From Alloascoidea africana (lineage: Eukaryota > Ascomycota > Alloascoideomycetes > Alloascoideales > Alloascoideaceae): DNA of 64,000 bases. Location of the stretch: positions 372,001-436,000 of the forward strand of contig JAKTTT010000010.1 in the NCBI GenBank assembly GCA_030581615.1, read 5' to 3'. Positions 1 to 11,007 of this stretch are shown in pieces. The notes under the pieces were generated by a model. The model made no database searches. It worked only from the letters and a program-made list of their open reading frames with translations, and had not been told where the DNA came from. How positions within the stretch are numbered: position 1 is the first letter of the stretch; every line of letters begins with the position of its first letter. The position numbers were made by a program, and so were the translations under genes.

Positions 1-485
1 CGCCTGCTCTTGATTTGATAACGTCAGATTGAGGCTTGAACATTGGTGCATGTCTATAATTGCAAAAAAATTAGTTTATGCTAAATAGAAAACAAGCACT
101 CTTAGAGCATACCTTAGTAAATCTGGTACAATGATGAATCGCACATGCGAACCTCTGATAAACACTTGTTCCAGATGTGATACTCTCCCGTCTCTTGCTG
201 TAACTGTAATATCTCGTAGTTGTACATTCATATTGTCCTCAGCTATATCCAAAAATTGAAGCCATTAATCAAACATGTTAGTTGAAAAGCTAATACCTAA
301 TTGCAAAAAAAAAACACAAACCTTCCAAAAGTTTTCCTCTATATGTTTGACCTGAGGTGAGTTCTAGTGTAACAATGTGTCCCTAAACCTTCTGGTTAGA
401 GGTATATTGCAAAAGAAGAAATTCTCAAATTAATACAAACCTGTGCTTCATTTAGCAGTTTGACGGGTATTCCAACAGTCGACAT
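1..485 (-). CDS. SMD3: Small nuclear ribonucleoprotein SmD3, 3' end cut by the window edge
   Basis: SmD3 is one of the seven Sm core proteins that assemble on U1, U2, U4 and U5 snRNA. I assemble complement(join(<1..53,113..242,322..382,441..485)). The first exon reads [15 protein letters not shown] and the next begins [18 protein letters not shown], the Sm1 motif. The third carries [20 protein letters not shown] and, later, [16 protein letters not shown], the Sm2 region. The last visible exon reads [17 protein letters not shown]. All exon phases agree (0, 1, 2). Donors are GTTTGT, GTTTGT and GTATGC; a CTAAC lies close to the first acceptor. The C-terminal tail lies beyond base 1. It is head-to-head with VPS18, with about 210 bases between start codons. 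Identity is very secure; exon edges are inferred from family conservation and reading frame. Confidence 0.93.
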
Positions 486-696
486 CTTTCCTCGGTCTTT
501 CTAATGTGCACACAGAGATTGAACTGATGTTGGAAAAATGAGACTGAGGGATGCGGGTGTACGGGTGAACCGCTGGACGTGCCCCCAGGTAAGTTAATTG
601 CCTTCCTTTCTGACCATCATCCATATTATCTTTTAAGGTAGGTGACAAAGACTATTTTACTATCCGGGGGAGTTTCACCTCTTTAGATGAGAAATT

Positions 697-3600
697 ATGG
701 ATGTTCTAAACCTCCCAGGCGATACCAGACTTGCGGCATCACAATCTTTGCCGCCCATCTTTACCCTGGAACATGTTCAGCTGCAATTTGAGGTCTCCAA
801 CATTGTTGCACTGGTTGTTTCCAACAATATACTCTGTCTGGCTTTGAAAACCGGACGAATAATACGAATAGATTTGGTTAAACCACAGGATGTAGATGGT
901 ATGCTTTCTTTTATTTAGTTTTCTTCTGATGATTGAGACAAAGTGTCACAGAAAGTCTAACATTCCAAGGTTACAGACATCGATCTACCCAAGAAATCCA
1001 CCGAAATTGGTCAAATAAAGAACATCTTTATAGACCCTTCAGGCTCGCATCTGATAATAACAACCTCAAAAGGCGAGAATTTCTATCTTAATTTCCAATC
1101 CACAAAACCAAAGGTATTAAATCGACTTAAAGGAATAGTAATTACAGCCGTTGCATGGTCTCCTACAAATTCCAATCAGAACACAACAGGCGAGATTCTA
1201 GTAGGGTCGAATAAAGGAGTTGTTTTGGAAACCTGTATAGAATATTCTGCTGAATATTTCAAAAGGGAAGACCGCTTTGTCAAGGTGGCGTGGAAATCTC
1301 CTTTGGAGGCTCAGATTGATGGTGTATTTATCGACGCTATTCAAACATCTGCTTCTGACCGTAAGATCGTAATTGCGGTTGCAGGATTCATATATTACTG
1401 GCAGGGACGAGTGTCTGCTTCAAATAAAGCCGACTTTGTCCCCATTTATTACAAACTGTTGGATACTGAGATCCCTGTAACTGAAGCCTTTGAAGCTGCA
1501 AAGTATCCTTCATTTTCAGTGTTAAAGAATGATTTTGTGGCAAATCCTTTTTCGTCATCGATATTTGCCTGGGTGACCAAACCCGGTATATTGTACGGAT
1601 CACTGTTTAGCGATAACTTTGACGGTGCAATTAAGGAACGGGTATTTCAGGAATCTCGAGTACTACTTTCTCTTCAACTTCCGGAAGCTGATGGTGGAGA
1701 GGAAATACGGTCAGTGATTCTGACAAAATACCATATTATAGTTCTACGTGGGACAGATATCTACGCGATTAATCGTCTCAATGGAAGCATAGTCTACGAG
1801 GATAAACTTCAAATTTCAGATCGGAACGAAAAGTTTCTCGGCCTGACAAGTGATAGTCAACAGAAAACATACTGGATTTTTTCAACAGAGAATATTTATG
1901 AATTGGTGGTAACGAAGGAGAGCCGAGAGATATGGAAATCGATGGTTGAAAACAAGGACTACGAAGAGGCTCTAACTGTAACAAGTGATGCGTATTCGAA
2001 AGATACAATTCTGAGAGCCATGGCAGCAGATTTTTTTGCCCAGGGCAAGTTTATTGAATCTGCAAAGCCCTATGGGTTGTCTACAGAGCCATTTGAAACG
2101 ATTTGTCTCAGTTATTTGGAGAAAGAAGAATATTTGGCTCTGAGAAAGTATCTAGAGATAAAGTTGAAAACTATGGGTAAAAAACATCACATGCAGAGGG
2201 TCATGTTGAGCAGTTGGATAATCGAACTTTTTATTGAAAAGATGAATCAACTTGACGATTTTTACCTTACTAGAGATGAAGTGGAAAAACAGACTGGAGA
2301 AAGTAAGGAAAAACTTACGACTGTTGAAAACGAATTCAAATCGTTTGTTTCCACTTACAAAGATGATGTGGATCGCGAAACAGTTTACGAAATAATTTCT
2401 TCTTATAACCGGCAAAACGAGCTGTTATATTTTGCAAATATCATCAAAGATTACGATTTTGTTCTCACATATTGGTTTCGACTGGAGAAATGGGAGAATG
2501 TGCTTTCTGTTTTGATTCAAAAGAATAACGTTGAGGATTTTTACAAATATGCGACTGTACTGCTTGTAAACTATCCAAGACGGACAGTTGATACATGGTT
2601 GAGATTGAGCGATGTTTTGGATGGGAAGAAGTTCATACCTGCTATTCTGAGTTATAACTCTGGTAGTAGAGTTTCGATATCAAACAACGAAGGGGTGCGG
2701 TATCTTGTCTTCTTGATAGATGAACTGAAGACCAAGGATTCCTTAATTCATAACACCTTGTTGGCAATTTACATTTCCTATCCATCAGATGATGAGAGTA
2801 TGGTGATGAGCTATCTCAAAGAACATGAATTATCGCCATGTTACGATGAAGACTTTGTTCTACGGCTCTGCTTGAAGAACAACAAGGTAAGGTCTGCAAT
2901 TCAGGTGTATACACAACTGGGTGTCTATGAGGAGGCTGCAAAGCTTGCTTTACAACACAACTTGATGGATTTGGCTGCTGTCGTCGCAGATCGACCAATT
3001 GATGACGCGAAACTGAGAAAACAGCTGTGGCTCGAGATTGCAAAGGATTTAATCAAGAAGAAGAATTTAGAGTTACAATTGGATTCTATCAACGGCAAGC
3101 CGAATGGCGATAAAGCAGTTACTCAAGAAGCGTTGAATCAAAAGCGATCAGAAAACATAAAGGAGATTTTGGGATTTTTGAAGAGATGCGAGCTGTTAAA
3201 AATTGATGATTTGCTACCGCTGTTCCCGAACTTTTTGATGATTGACGATTTCAAGACTGAGATTTGTTCTTCTTTGGAGAACTATACAACAATGATTAAC
3301 CAGATCAACCTTGAGATCAACGATTCAATAGCAACATCGAAATTAATCGAGAAGGAAATTGAGACCGTTAGCAAGCACAAATACCTGTTAATCGAGCCTG
3401 AGGATTCATGTTCGCTGTGCCATTTGCCTTTGCTGACAAGGAATTTTGTTGGATTTCCGTGTCAACACTGCTTCCACTACGATTGTATCATCAAGTACAT
3501 TTTGAGAAACGGGGACTACAAGACAAAGAAGGGTCTACAGGACTTGCAAAAGAAGTTGAAAAAGAGGAAGCACCAGCAGCAAACGTTTCAGCGCAACGGC

Positions 3601-3801
3601 AAGGCCAACAACCCAGCGGCTAGTAACCCGCCAGGCGATCTATCTGTCTCGAACGAAAATGGGCAAACGGTCAGTTTGACCCAGGCGATAGAGGAAATCA
3701 TCACCCGAAAGTGCCCGCTGTGCTCAGAAATGAGCATCGAGAGCATCGAAACCGGTTTTGTTGTCGCCAACGACAAGGGTCTCGTTGACTGGGCGATCTG
3801 A
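697..3801 (+). CDS. VPS18: Vacuolar sorting protein Vps18/Pep3 (HOPS/CORVET core, RING finger)
   Basis: Vps18 is a shared core subunit of the HOPS and CORVET tethering complexes, which act in endosome and vacuole fusion. I read join(697..898,977..3801), giving about 1008 residues. The intron has donor GTATGC, branch TCTAAC and acceptor TTACAG, and the frame joins to read VDDIDLPKKS. The N-terminal half resembles a beta-propeller (for example ILVGSNKGVVLE); the middle is an alpha-solenoid with clathrin-repeat character. The C-terminal RING starts near residue 878 with CSLCHLPLL, continues with PCQHCFHYDCI, and ends near residue 979 with KCPLCSE. A basic, Gln/Asn-rich insert separates the RING halves. 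Length and architecture fit the family. Confidence 0.93.
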
Positions 3802-3915
3802 GATGGTGTTTGATGTTGCTGTTGTCATGGCAACCGCTGGCAACGGCAGCGTGTTTATCTTTTTGGCTTTTTCATTTTAATTTGGTCCACTACTCCAGTA
3901 GTTTAGAACACAACG

Positions 3916-5360
3916 ATGGTTATCAGCTCGCCCGTCGCTAGAAGAATGGACTCGGTCCCGTCGAGAGGGGTTTTGGCTGCAAGAATAAACAGGCAAGACC
4001 AATTGCGCGACCCTATATCTCCTTCCAAGAATGTAAGCAGGTTGCCATGCCATAGTCCATATTATATGTAGAGTCTGTTTGTTTACCCTCAATTCTAATG
4101 CAAAACTCATCCAAGTTTTCTATTAGTATGCTCATGACTTCGCCCACCAGGTCCACGGATGCCACAAGAGAGGCCAAGAGGAAAGAGCTACTTTCTGTAA
4201 CGCCGCAAAGGAAAGTGCGTGTTTTCGAAAACATGCCAAAGCTAAAACCGGGAGCTACGACACCAACTGGAAGCAAAAGATATAGAGCTGTTCCTCAGAG
4301 TGTTGATCGTCTGTACAGTAGACCTTTACACGATAGGATTCAAAGCCAAGGCCAGGTCCCAATGACGGATGTCAAGAGAACAGTTAGTCTTCGATCACAA
4401 AACAGTGATCTTGGCACTGATGGATATCCTGTGCGCACAAATCTGTACGATCGGCTAAGTTCTGCTGCTTCGAGGAGCCGTAGCCCGTCTAAGAAAATTG
4501 AATACACCCCGCTTAGCAAAGCTGGGGCAGCGGAACTTGGCCTTGGTCCTGCTAGGATGATGGGAAACACTAGAAACCCAAGCCCTAGTCCAAGACGAAA
4601 CGCAGGAGAAAGAGGTACCAGACCCCAGTTTAACAGTACGCCTTTAAGTGCAAAAATAGGGAGGAAGGCAAAGGATTTGACAGCATTGTTGGACCTTGAG
4701 CCAAAGAGACTTGACTCTCCGATAAGGATCGGAAAAGCTGAACAGAAAAGAGGTTACAGCGGCGGGGCACAGACCGGGAATATCCGTGAGATGCGGATAG
4801 AAGAGGATTCGTTTGAAGAGGTTGAGGATTCTTTGGGTGAAAATGAAATTGAAAACAACAAAGTCGAGACTGATTCATTTGAAGAGTCCGATGGTATGCC
4901 ACGAAAGAGAAAAGGGGTCACTTGGAATCCAGAGGTTGAAAAATATACGTTTAATCCGAATAAAAAATCAAAGATTTTAGCAGAGTCAACCTCAAATGAG
5001 AAGGATGCAGGAACGCCTATGGTTTCTATACTATCACCTACGAAGAAAACAAAGCCAGCAGAGCCAGAGACAACCCCAGATGTGGAGAATGGAAACATTT
5101 TTAGTAGCAACGAAACAGAGACAATCTCGACTGCCTCCTTGGTAAATTGTGCTGTGAAACAGTGCTCCTCCCGGCTATCAGATGTTGAAAACGTGGTGGT
5201 TCAGAAAGATGATGCAGATCTGCCAATTGAGCAGAGACTGACCATGCTTGCACGCAACCAAGAGACGATGATCTCGAGAATTGAACTGGTCGAACACAGT
5301 GTCAGGGACATTTTTGAATTGTTCGAAAGACTGATGGACAAATTGGAGCCACCAAACTAG
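3916..5360 (+). CDS. Unrecognised S/T-P-rich, probably cell-cycle-regulated protein
   Basis: I do not recognise this protein. I read join(3916..4032,4116..5360), about 453 residues. The donor is GTAAGC, the branch TTCTAAT and the acceptor CCAAG, with phase 0 kept. The upstream exon begins MVISSPVARRMDSVPSRGV. The protein is basic and probably disordered for its first 220 residues, with many S/T-P sites. Some are full Cdk consensus sites (TPQRK, SPSKK, SPTKK). An acidic stretch follows (EEDSFEEVEDSLGENEIE), and the last 50 residues look helical and amphipathic (IELVEHSVRDIFELFERLMD), as in a short coiled coil. This pattern is common in spindle, kinetochore or septin-associated proteins, but that is inference. 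It starts about 114 bases after VPS18 in the same direction. Confidence 0.72.
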
Positions 5361-5489
5361 ATACCCCTTGGAGTTTTGTTCTGGTATTTGTTATGGATTG
5401 TTTTTTTTCTTCTTGTATTTACGTTAGTTTGTACTTCTCAAGTTGCGAGTCTATTAATGCTGTGGTGTTATGATGTGATCAGTTACCAG

Positions 5490-5514
5490 TTTCTTTTTTC
5501 TTTTTTCTTTTTTC
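5490..5514. repeat. (CTTTTTT)n microsatellite
   Basis: A short T-rich tandem repeat of about three and a half units lies downstream of the unrecognised gene ending at 5360. It probably contributes to the 3' flank; no function is implied. Confidence 0.8.
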
Positions 5515-5708
5515 TACAATTTTTGAGTTTATGAATAGGGCAGCTAGAAGATCAATGAATTTGTGCCAAACTCACTTTAATACCTCTTCACCATTTAGGG
5601 TTTGGGTCTCAAAAGGCGAAGTAAAAGTGAAAGGTGTGCTTCATAACTTTTCAGATAAGAAGGAGCGAGCTTGAGCTTCGGACCGCGCTCGGGTAGGATT
5701 TCACGACC

Positions 5709-5790
5709 AGCCCAGTCCACTTAGCCCAGTCCAGCCCAGTCCGTCGCAACCCTAGACGCCAACCCCGATCGAGCCCTGTCGAGCCCTGTC
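5709..5790 (+). repeat. Five copies of AGCCCWGTC upstream of the PTC7-type gene
   Basis: AGCCCAGTCC begins at 5709, 5723 and 5733. AGCCCTGTC begins at 5772 and 5782, with a degenerate copy (AGCCCACGG) at 5792. The first group is closely spaced and the second is a perfect 10-base tandem. All copies share one orientation and lie 300-390 bases upstream of the start at 6097. This is seen directly; a role as a binding-site array is inference. Confidence 0.75.
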
Positions 5791-6096
5791 GAGCCCACGG
5801 CCAGGGATCAGACAGGCCTGTTTATAGACTTGTTCAGGGACCTCATCCGGCGTGCGACATTTTTAAGCGAGTATTTTGCGGAAGCCGTGTCGGAACGCCT
5901 CGGAACGGCTACAGAACACCCGTGCACCCGGAACAAAAAGAAAAAAAAATTGCTGCTGCATGTATAAAAGAAAGTGGGTTTGCCACTATCTTTAGAAAAT
6001 AGAAAGAAAGAAAAACCCACCGATGAGATGAGCATTGGGATTTCGATCGGAGCCGTCATTTCTAATTAACTCTTATTTCCGCCCGTTTCTTCAATA

Positions 6097-7146
6097 ATGC
6101 TTACACAGGCCTCCAAGGGGACGTCGCTGCTCGACACAGCAAAGGCGCTAATTACCTCAAGAACAAGCTTAAACGCTCTCAAGTTGCTTTATTCACGCGT
6201 CATGGACCAGCCCAATACTCGAACAGAATCGACACTGAACGCCAGAGCGAATCTCCATCGCCAGGAGAAGATCCCTATGGCATATCAGAATAGTGCCACG
6301 ACGCAAACGAATAGTCTCAGGTTCGAGTACGGCTTATCGAGATATGCACACCATGAAAGATGTAGTGAGGCACTTCGCAAAGTGGCCGACTCTGCTTTTA
6401 GCCCCCGTCCGAAAGTCTACTCGAGCGGCGACGATGCTATGGTCGTCTCAAAGTCACTGCTCGGGGTTGCTGATGGTGTCACTGGGTGGGCCTCGATCCC
6501 TAATGGCAATGCATCTTTATGGGCACGGCTGTTTCTCCAAAGATCTTTTCAGTACGTTTGTGAGGACCACGACAGGGAAACGCTTGATTATCTGGCCATG
6601 AGCATCGATATGGCTTACAAGGACTCACGCAGTGTGATGGAAGCTAATGACCTCCAGGGCTCTTCTACTCTGCTACTGGCCTCGGTGGTTGAAAATAGGC
6701 TTCACATTGCGAGCATCGGAGATAGCATGCTGTGGGTGATTCGAGATGGGCAAATCGTGAATGCAAATGAGGAGCACCACGATGTGGATGGCTGTCCTCG
6801 ACAAGTGGGCACGAGGTGTAAACGAAACCCATCTTTATTGGCCCAGTTCAAGTCTTTTGAGCTGATGCCCTCGGACATAGTCATTCTGGCTTCAGATGGC
6901 CTTGCCGATAACCTTTGGCCCAACGAAATTCTTGAATCCACAATGACTGGTCTCGATAAAACAGGCACTCTACAAGGAGCTGCTGAAAAACTACTTTACG
7001 ACGCCCAGGACAACGCTTTCGATAACTTTGCCGCTACTCCATACTCTGAAAAGGCAAATGCACTACCTTCAAATCGCAACACGCTCGTGAGCGGCGGGAA
7101 GGTCGATGACATCTCCATCTGTGTTGCAAGGGCTGTTGCAGAATAG
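6097..7146 (+). CDS. PTC7: PPM/PP2C-type protein phosphatase, Ptc7/PPTC7 family
   Basis: This is a metal-dependent Ser/Thr phosphatase. The single exon encodes 349 residues. The PPM signature elements appear in order: GDDAMVV near residue 110, LLGVADGVTGW near 121-131, GSSTLLLASV with HIASIGDSMLWVIRDG near 190-215, DIVILASDGLADN near 261-270, and a C-terminal DDISIC. The acidic residues in GDDA, ADG, SDG and DDIS are the expected metal ligands. Ptc7 relatives are mitochondrial or nuclear-envelope enzymes; yeast Ptc7 promotes coenzyme Q synthesis through Coq7. The first 60 residues are rich in Ser, Thr, Arg and Lys with few acids early on, as in a targeting presequence. GVTGW replaces the usual GVGGW, a small departure. 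Orthology to Ptc7 is likely, but other members of the same subfamily are possible. Confidence 0.85.
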   Translation: MLTQASKGTSLLDTAKALITSRTSLNALKLLYSRVMDQPNTRTESTLNARANLHRQEKIPMAYQNSATTQTNSLRFEYGLSRYAHHERCSEALRKVADSAFSPRPKVYSSGDDAMVVSKSLLGVADGVTGWASIPNGNASLWARLFLQRSFQYVCEDHDRETLDYLAMSIDMAYKDSRSVMEANDLQGSSTLLLASVVENRLHIASIGDSMLWVIRDGQIVNANEEHHDVDGCPRQVGTRCKRNPSLLAQFKSFELMPSDIVILASDGLADNLWPNEILESTMTGLDKTGTLQGAAEKLLYDAQDNAFDNFAATPYSEKANALPSNRNTLVSGGKVDDISICVARAVAE

Positions 7147-7534
7147 CTCTGATTGGAGCCTGAATCTGAACTGACTTCTCTTGACTTATTTATTATCTAT
7201 TTATTTATTTATTTACCTATTTATTGTGGCACTGTTTATGGCGCTACACCTTCTGTTTTTTCTAATAGCATTCTAAGCATACCTTTTTGTTTGAAAATTA
7301 ATTTAGCTGGCTCTATTTGGAGCGCCCTTATTTATTCGTCGACTCTAATATACTCTACCTGTTATGTCTATAAAACGATTTCCAATCAACAAGTATTCGG
7401 ATTCTTGGTGGCATGGCTGATAATCCCCACGTGAGAGGAACCCAGATAAAATAAAAACTCCCCATTCCAGCTGTTCCTCCACCATCTCTTGTTTACCAGA
7501 TCCAGTTCGTTCAGAATATAAATTTGCATAGAAT
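7147..7534. promoter_or_regulatory. Intergenic region with TTTA repeat and CACGTGA box, GMPPA-like gene promoter
   Basis: A TTTA-type tetranucleotide repeat occupies roughly 7187-7225. A palindromic E-box, CACGTG (7428-7433) followed by A, lies about 100 bases before the ATG at 7535. An ORF over 7153-7434 is low-complexity and AT-rich and is not credible as a gene. Confidence 0.55.
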
Positions 7535-8871
7535 ATGGCGTCCAAAGCTGTTATCATTGTAAGTGTGCAATTGATATCTCCAATACGAGCCACACCATAC
7601 CACGTTGGCATCTCATTCGCTGAAGGGTCGATTTTTTGTTAACACGTTGCTAGGTTGGTGGTGATACCACAGGTACACGTTTCAGACCTCTCAGTCTCGA
7701 CACCCCAAAGGTCTTGTTCCCCGTTGGAGGCAAGCCGATTTTGTCCCATGCAATTGATGCTGTTGCTGCTGTCCCTACAATAAAGGAAATCCTCCTCATT
7801 GGTTTTTATGAGGATTCCGTCTTTAGCCAGTTTGTTGCTGGCGTTAGGAGTCAATATCCCGACATTTCTATAAAGTACCTCAAGGAGTACTCGCCTATGG
7901 GTACTGCCGGTGGTCTTTACCACTTTAGAGATGTGATCAGCAGAGGGAAACCCAAGAAGTTTTTCACAATCCATGGCGATATCGTTAGCACTTTCCCCCT
8001 TGCAGAGATGAACGATTTCTTCGACTTGAAAAAGGCCAAAGCTGTCATTTACGGAACCCGTGCGCCCTACGATGTTGTCTCTAACTATGGTGCAATTGTC
8101 ACAAACCCCCAGAAGAAAGTTATCCATTACGTTGAAAAGCCAGAGTCAAAGATTTCGAATCTTATCAACTCTGGTATCTACCTTTTCGACGAATCCATCT
8201 TTGATACAATCCATGAGGCAAAGTTGGAGAGAGAGAGAAAGGCCTCTGATTTTGCAAGTGGATCTGGATCTCAAAACGGTGATGTTGATGTGCTTCAGTT
8301 GGAGGACATTCTGGTGAGATTGCCCGATACCAATGCTTTCTACGCCTATGAGTCCAAGGGCTTTTTCAGACAGATCAAAGAGGCCGCATCTGCCTTACCT
8401 GCTAATGCTCTCTACTTGCAAAAGTTGTACAAGACCAACAGACACGCAGAAGGTTTGGCACATGCTTCTCCATCAATCGTGCCTCCTGTTTACATCAGAC
8501 CCTCTGCTCAGGTTGATCCTACTGCCAAGCTGGGTCCAAATGTGACCATAGGCGATGGCTGTAAGATCGGTAGAGGTGCCCGTATCAGGGACAGTATCAT
8601 CTTGTCCGATGTTGAGGTGAAAAATGATGCTTCCATTTTCAACAGTATTGTCTCTGTTGGCAGCAAAGTTGGCGCTTGGGCCCGTATTGAAGGATCTCCA
8701 ATTGCTCCTGATCAACACGAGACTTTCACCATCAAGGATGGCGTCCGTGTTCGAAGTGCCACAATTTTGGGAGCTTACGTTAACATTGGTGATGAGGTTC
8801 ATTTGCAAAATACCATTGTACTGCCCCATAAAACCATCAAGAACGATGTAAAGAACGATGTTATTATGTAA
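7535..8871 (+). CDS. GMPPA: Mannose-1-phosphate guanylyltransferase alpha-like protein (GMPPA family)
   Basis: This is a nucleotidyltransferase-fold protein with a C-terminal left-handed beta-helix. I read join(7535..7558,7654..8871), 413 residues. Exon 1 is only eight codons (MASKAVII); the donor is GTAAGT and the acceptor TTGCTAG. The joined sequence gives VIIVGGDTTGTRFRPLS, then TPKVLFPVGGKPIL. The GTRFRPLS form with extra residues in the glycine loop is typical of the alpha (GMPPA) branch rather than the catalytic GMPPB/Psa1 enzyme. The substrate region (GTAGGLYHFRD, NSGIYLFDE) and hexapeptide repeats (AQVDPTAKLGPNVTIGDGCK) follow. In animals GMPPA binds GMPPB and mediates GDP-mannose feedback; a similar regulatory role here is inference. 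The family is absent from S. cerevisiae as far as I know. Confidence 0.87.
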
Positions 8872-9150
8872 AAGGATGATGTTTTGTTTGTGACCTAATC
8901 ATATAGAAAATGCTAGACAAAAGAAAAAAGAGTTTAATACTTTTCTACAAATCTTTTCACATTCCTGTTTTATGATTTTTCATTAGGGATGTTCCTGATT
9001 GCATACTCAAACAAGCATTTTCAAATGACAAAAAATAAGGTTACCCGACTAAATCACAAACTCACAGGTCATGTGATACTGGTTTATATAAAAGATCTTG
9101 CTATTGATCTCTTTTCTTCCCTTTCTCACAGGTTTTCATAATTGAAGGAT

Positions 9151-10086
9151 ATGCCTCCAAAAGGATGGCGGAAGTATCCAGACGGATTTAAAGCTGCCCC
9201 TGGTACCCCCAGTTACTCAAAAGAAGATGAAAATGTCCGCGTTGAGGTGAGTGGGTGCGACATGTAAAGTTTGGGTTTTGAGAGAAAGCATGTTGGCATG
9301 GATTGGTGGTCTAAGGAAAATGGAACCGATCTGCTCCGTTTATTGTCACCTCCGGAACGATGCCAAGAACCTATATGGTGAAGAAGAGCTAACGGGTGTT
9401 TGGTTACAAAAAATCATGACTTTGATTAGGACTATTTATTTCCTCTTTCAACTGTGTTAGGAATAGCAAAAGGGGCAGTTGGAGAAAAATCTCAGGTTTC
9501 AACAGACTCCTTGCTTGCCTTACAGAGAAGTGCTACAGTGTTTATAAATTACGTTGTTGGAAAGTGAGTATACCCTAGAGCACTGATAGGAGGATATATA
9601 TATTTGAAACTCGAAAAATAAAAAAGGAAGGTTGTTTTATTAATATCGACGGTGGATTAGAGCAGTAATTATCGCAAGAGATCAAGAACGGAGTTCAATC
9701 ACCAATGAAGATATCATCACATCTTTAAAAGAGGCCGGTTTCGAAAAGTTTGTTCCACTGATGGAGGAACGACTTGGAGGTAAGCAAGTTATTGTGAGCA
9801 GCCTAAGGATCATGCCTTTTGGGATATCCATGAAATATTAATATCCAACCGTGCCTTTGTTCTGATGACTTTAGGTATCAAGGAGGTGGCTGTTGAAAGG
9901 GTGAAACCTAAATCTGAGGATAAACATCAGCAGGTCTCATCGACTCCGACTCCAGTGCGAGTTGGAAAAGAGGAACAAGTCAGCGTTAAAGTGGAAGGGG
10001 AAGAGACCAGTGATGATCTTGCTCAACGTGAAGAGGACTTTGAAGCGGAAACGTCATCGGAAGAGAGCAGTATTAGAAAATTGTAA
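9151..10086 (+). CDS. DPB4: DNA polymerase epsilon / ISW2-type chromatin complex histone-fold subunit Dpb4
   Basis: Dpb4 is a histone-fold protein shared by DNA polymerase epsilon and ISW2/CHRAC-type remodelling complexes. I read join(9151..9246,9430..9563,9661..9779,9875..10086), 186 residues, with consistent phases (0, 2, 1). Donors are GTGAGT, GTGAGT and GTAAGC; acceptors are GATTAG, GATTAG and CTTTAG. The start MPPKGWRK is the family hallmark. DYLFPLSTVLGIAKGAVG and SLLALQRSATVFINYVVG form the histone fold, followed by ITNEDIITSLKEAGFEKFVP. The tail is acidic (EEDFEAETSSEE), as in Dpb4. Three introns in a 561-base coding sequence is dense for a budding yeast. Confidence 0.92.
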
Positions 10087-11007
10087 AAAGCATTTGTCAT
10101 TTTTTTTTTGGCTCACTTGTTCACTAGTTTTGAGTACTAGTGAAAATGGAATCTCATGACCAGCACTTGTAGATTGTCTCGTTAAATCATTACATGTCAT
10201 GTAATTACAGCTAATCTAACTCTAGGGGCTACTAATAAGTTTTAATGATACCTGACAGAAAATTGTGTTATACCTGGTTTTTCTTTTTCTCCTATTGCAT
10301 CAATTCTTGTTCCATTTTGAATTTTTGATAATAGAGAATTGGCACACATCTGAGTGAATCGTTCCAATCAGACCATATCGAGATTTCCAATATAAGCGGA
10401 AAGTTTTAACAATTGCATTTTATTGTGCAATTATCCTCTTAGAGACGTCGATGATTCGATGTTTCAACCTCATCCTTGTTTCAAACTGGACCACATTTGC
10501 TCTTTCTAATCTTTCTAAATCTTTAAAAGTGTAGGTTTGACAACGTTTTTCATCTGTGAAAAGTTGAACTTCAATAGTTGTTACTCTGTTCGAACCCATA
10601 TTTTTACAGCCTTGCTTTAAGACAAACCGTCATGCTAATATAGTTGTTTCGCAAACCTAAAATCCCAGCTTTGCCAGGCGTGAAGGACCTTTTGCCTGAT
10701 GTTTTCAGCTTCTACTCAAGCAATAGAGACCTATTTTTACTTGATAATATAGCTCCTGGAGGGGAAGTTCTGCTCATTATATAGCTCGTGCGTATTTACT
10801 TGTTCATTTCTCAATCAAAGATTACATATGGCTTTGAACTAGACCAATTTCTCATTTCTAATACTCCGAGTTACTACCAAGTGATATAAAGAAATAAATG
10901 CTTTGTTTGTTTCCTGTCTTCATATCAACTGAGATCAAAAAATGGCAATTCTATAGTCTATTAGCTTGAATTCAAATGTGTACTTCTACAAAAGTCGATT
11001 CAAACTA
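10087..11007. other. Convergent intergenic region, nothing recognised
   Basis: This AT-rich stretch lies between the ends of DPB4 (plus) and the yapsin gene (minus). I see only short chance ORFs and no RNA gene. It must hold both 3' UTRs. Confidence 0.5.

Larger units (their letters stand above)
5361..6096. other. Intergenic region with GC-rich repeats, promoter of the PTC7-type gene
   Basis: This stretch carries no credible gene. It starts AT-rich, with a pyrimidine microsatellite near 5490-5514. From about 5660 to 5930 it becomes GC-rich and contains the AGCCCWGTC repeat array described separately. An A-rich tract (5934-5950) and a TATAAA-like sequence near 5963 precede the gene at 6097. 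Confidence 0.6.

Noticed and set aside
7153-7434. 93-codon ORF with hydrophobic residues after the PTC7-type gene
   Set aside because: Its start is generated by a TTTA repeat; hydrophobicity follows from T-rich codons.
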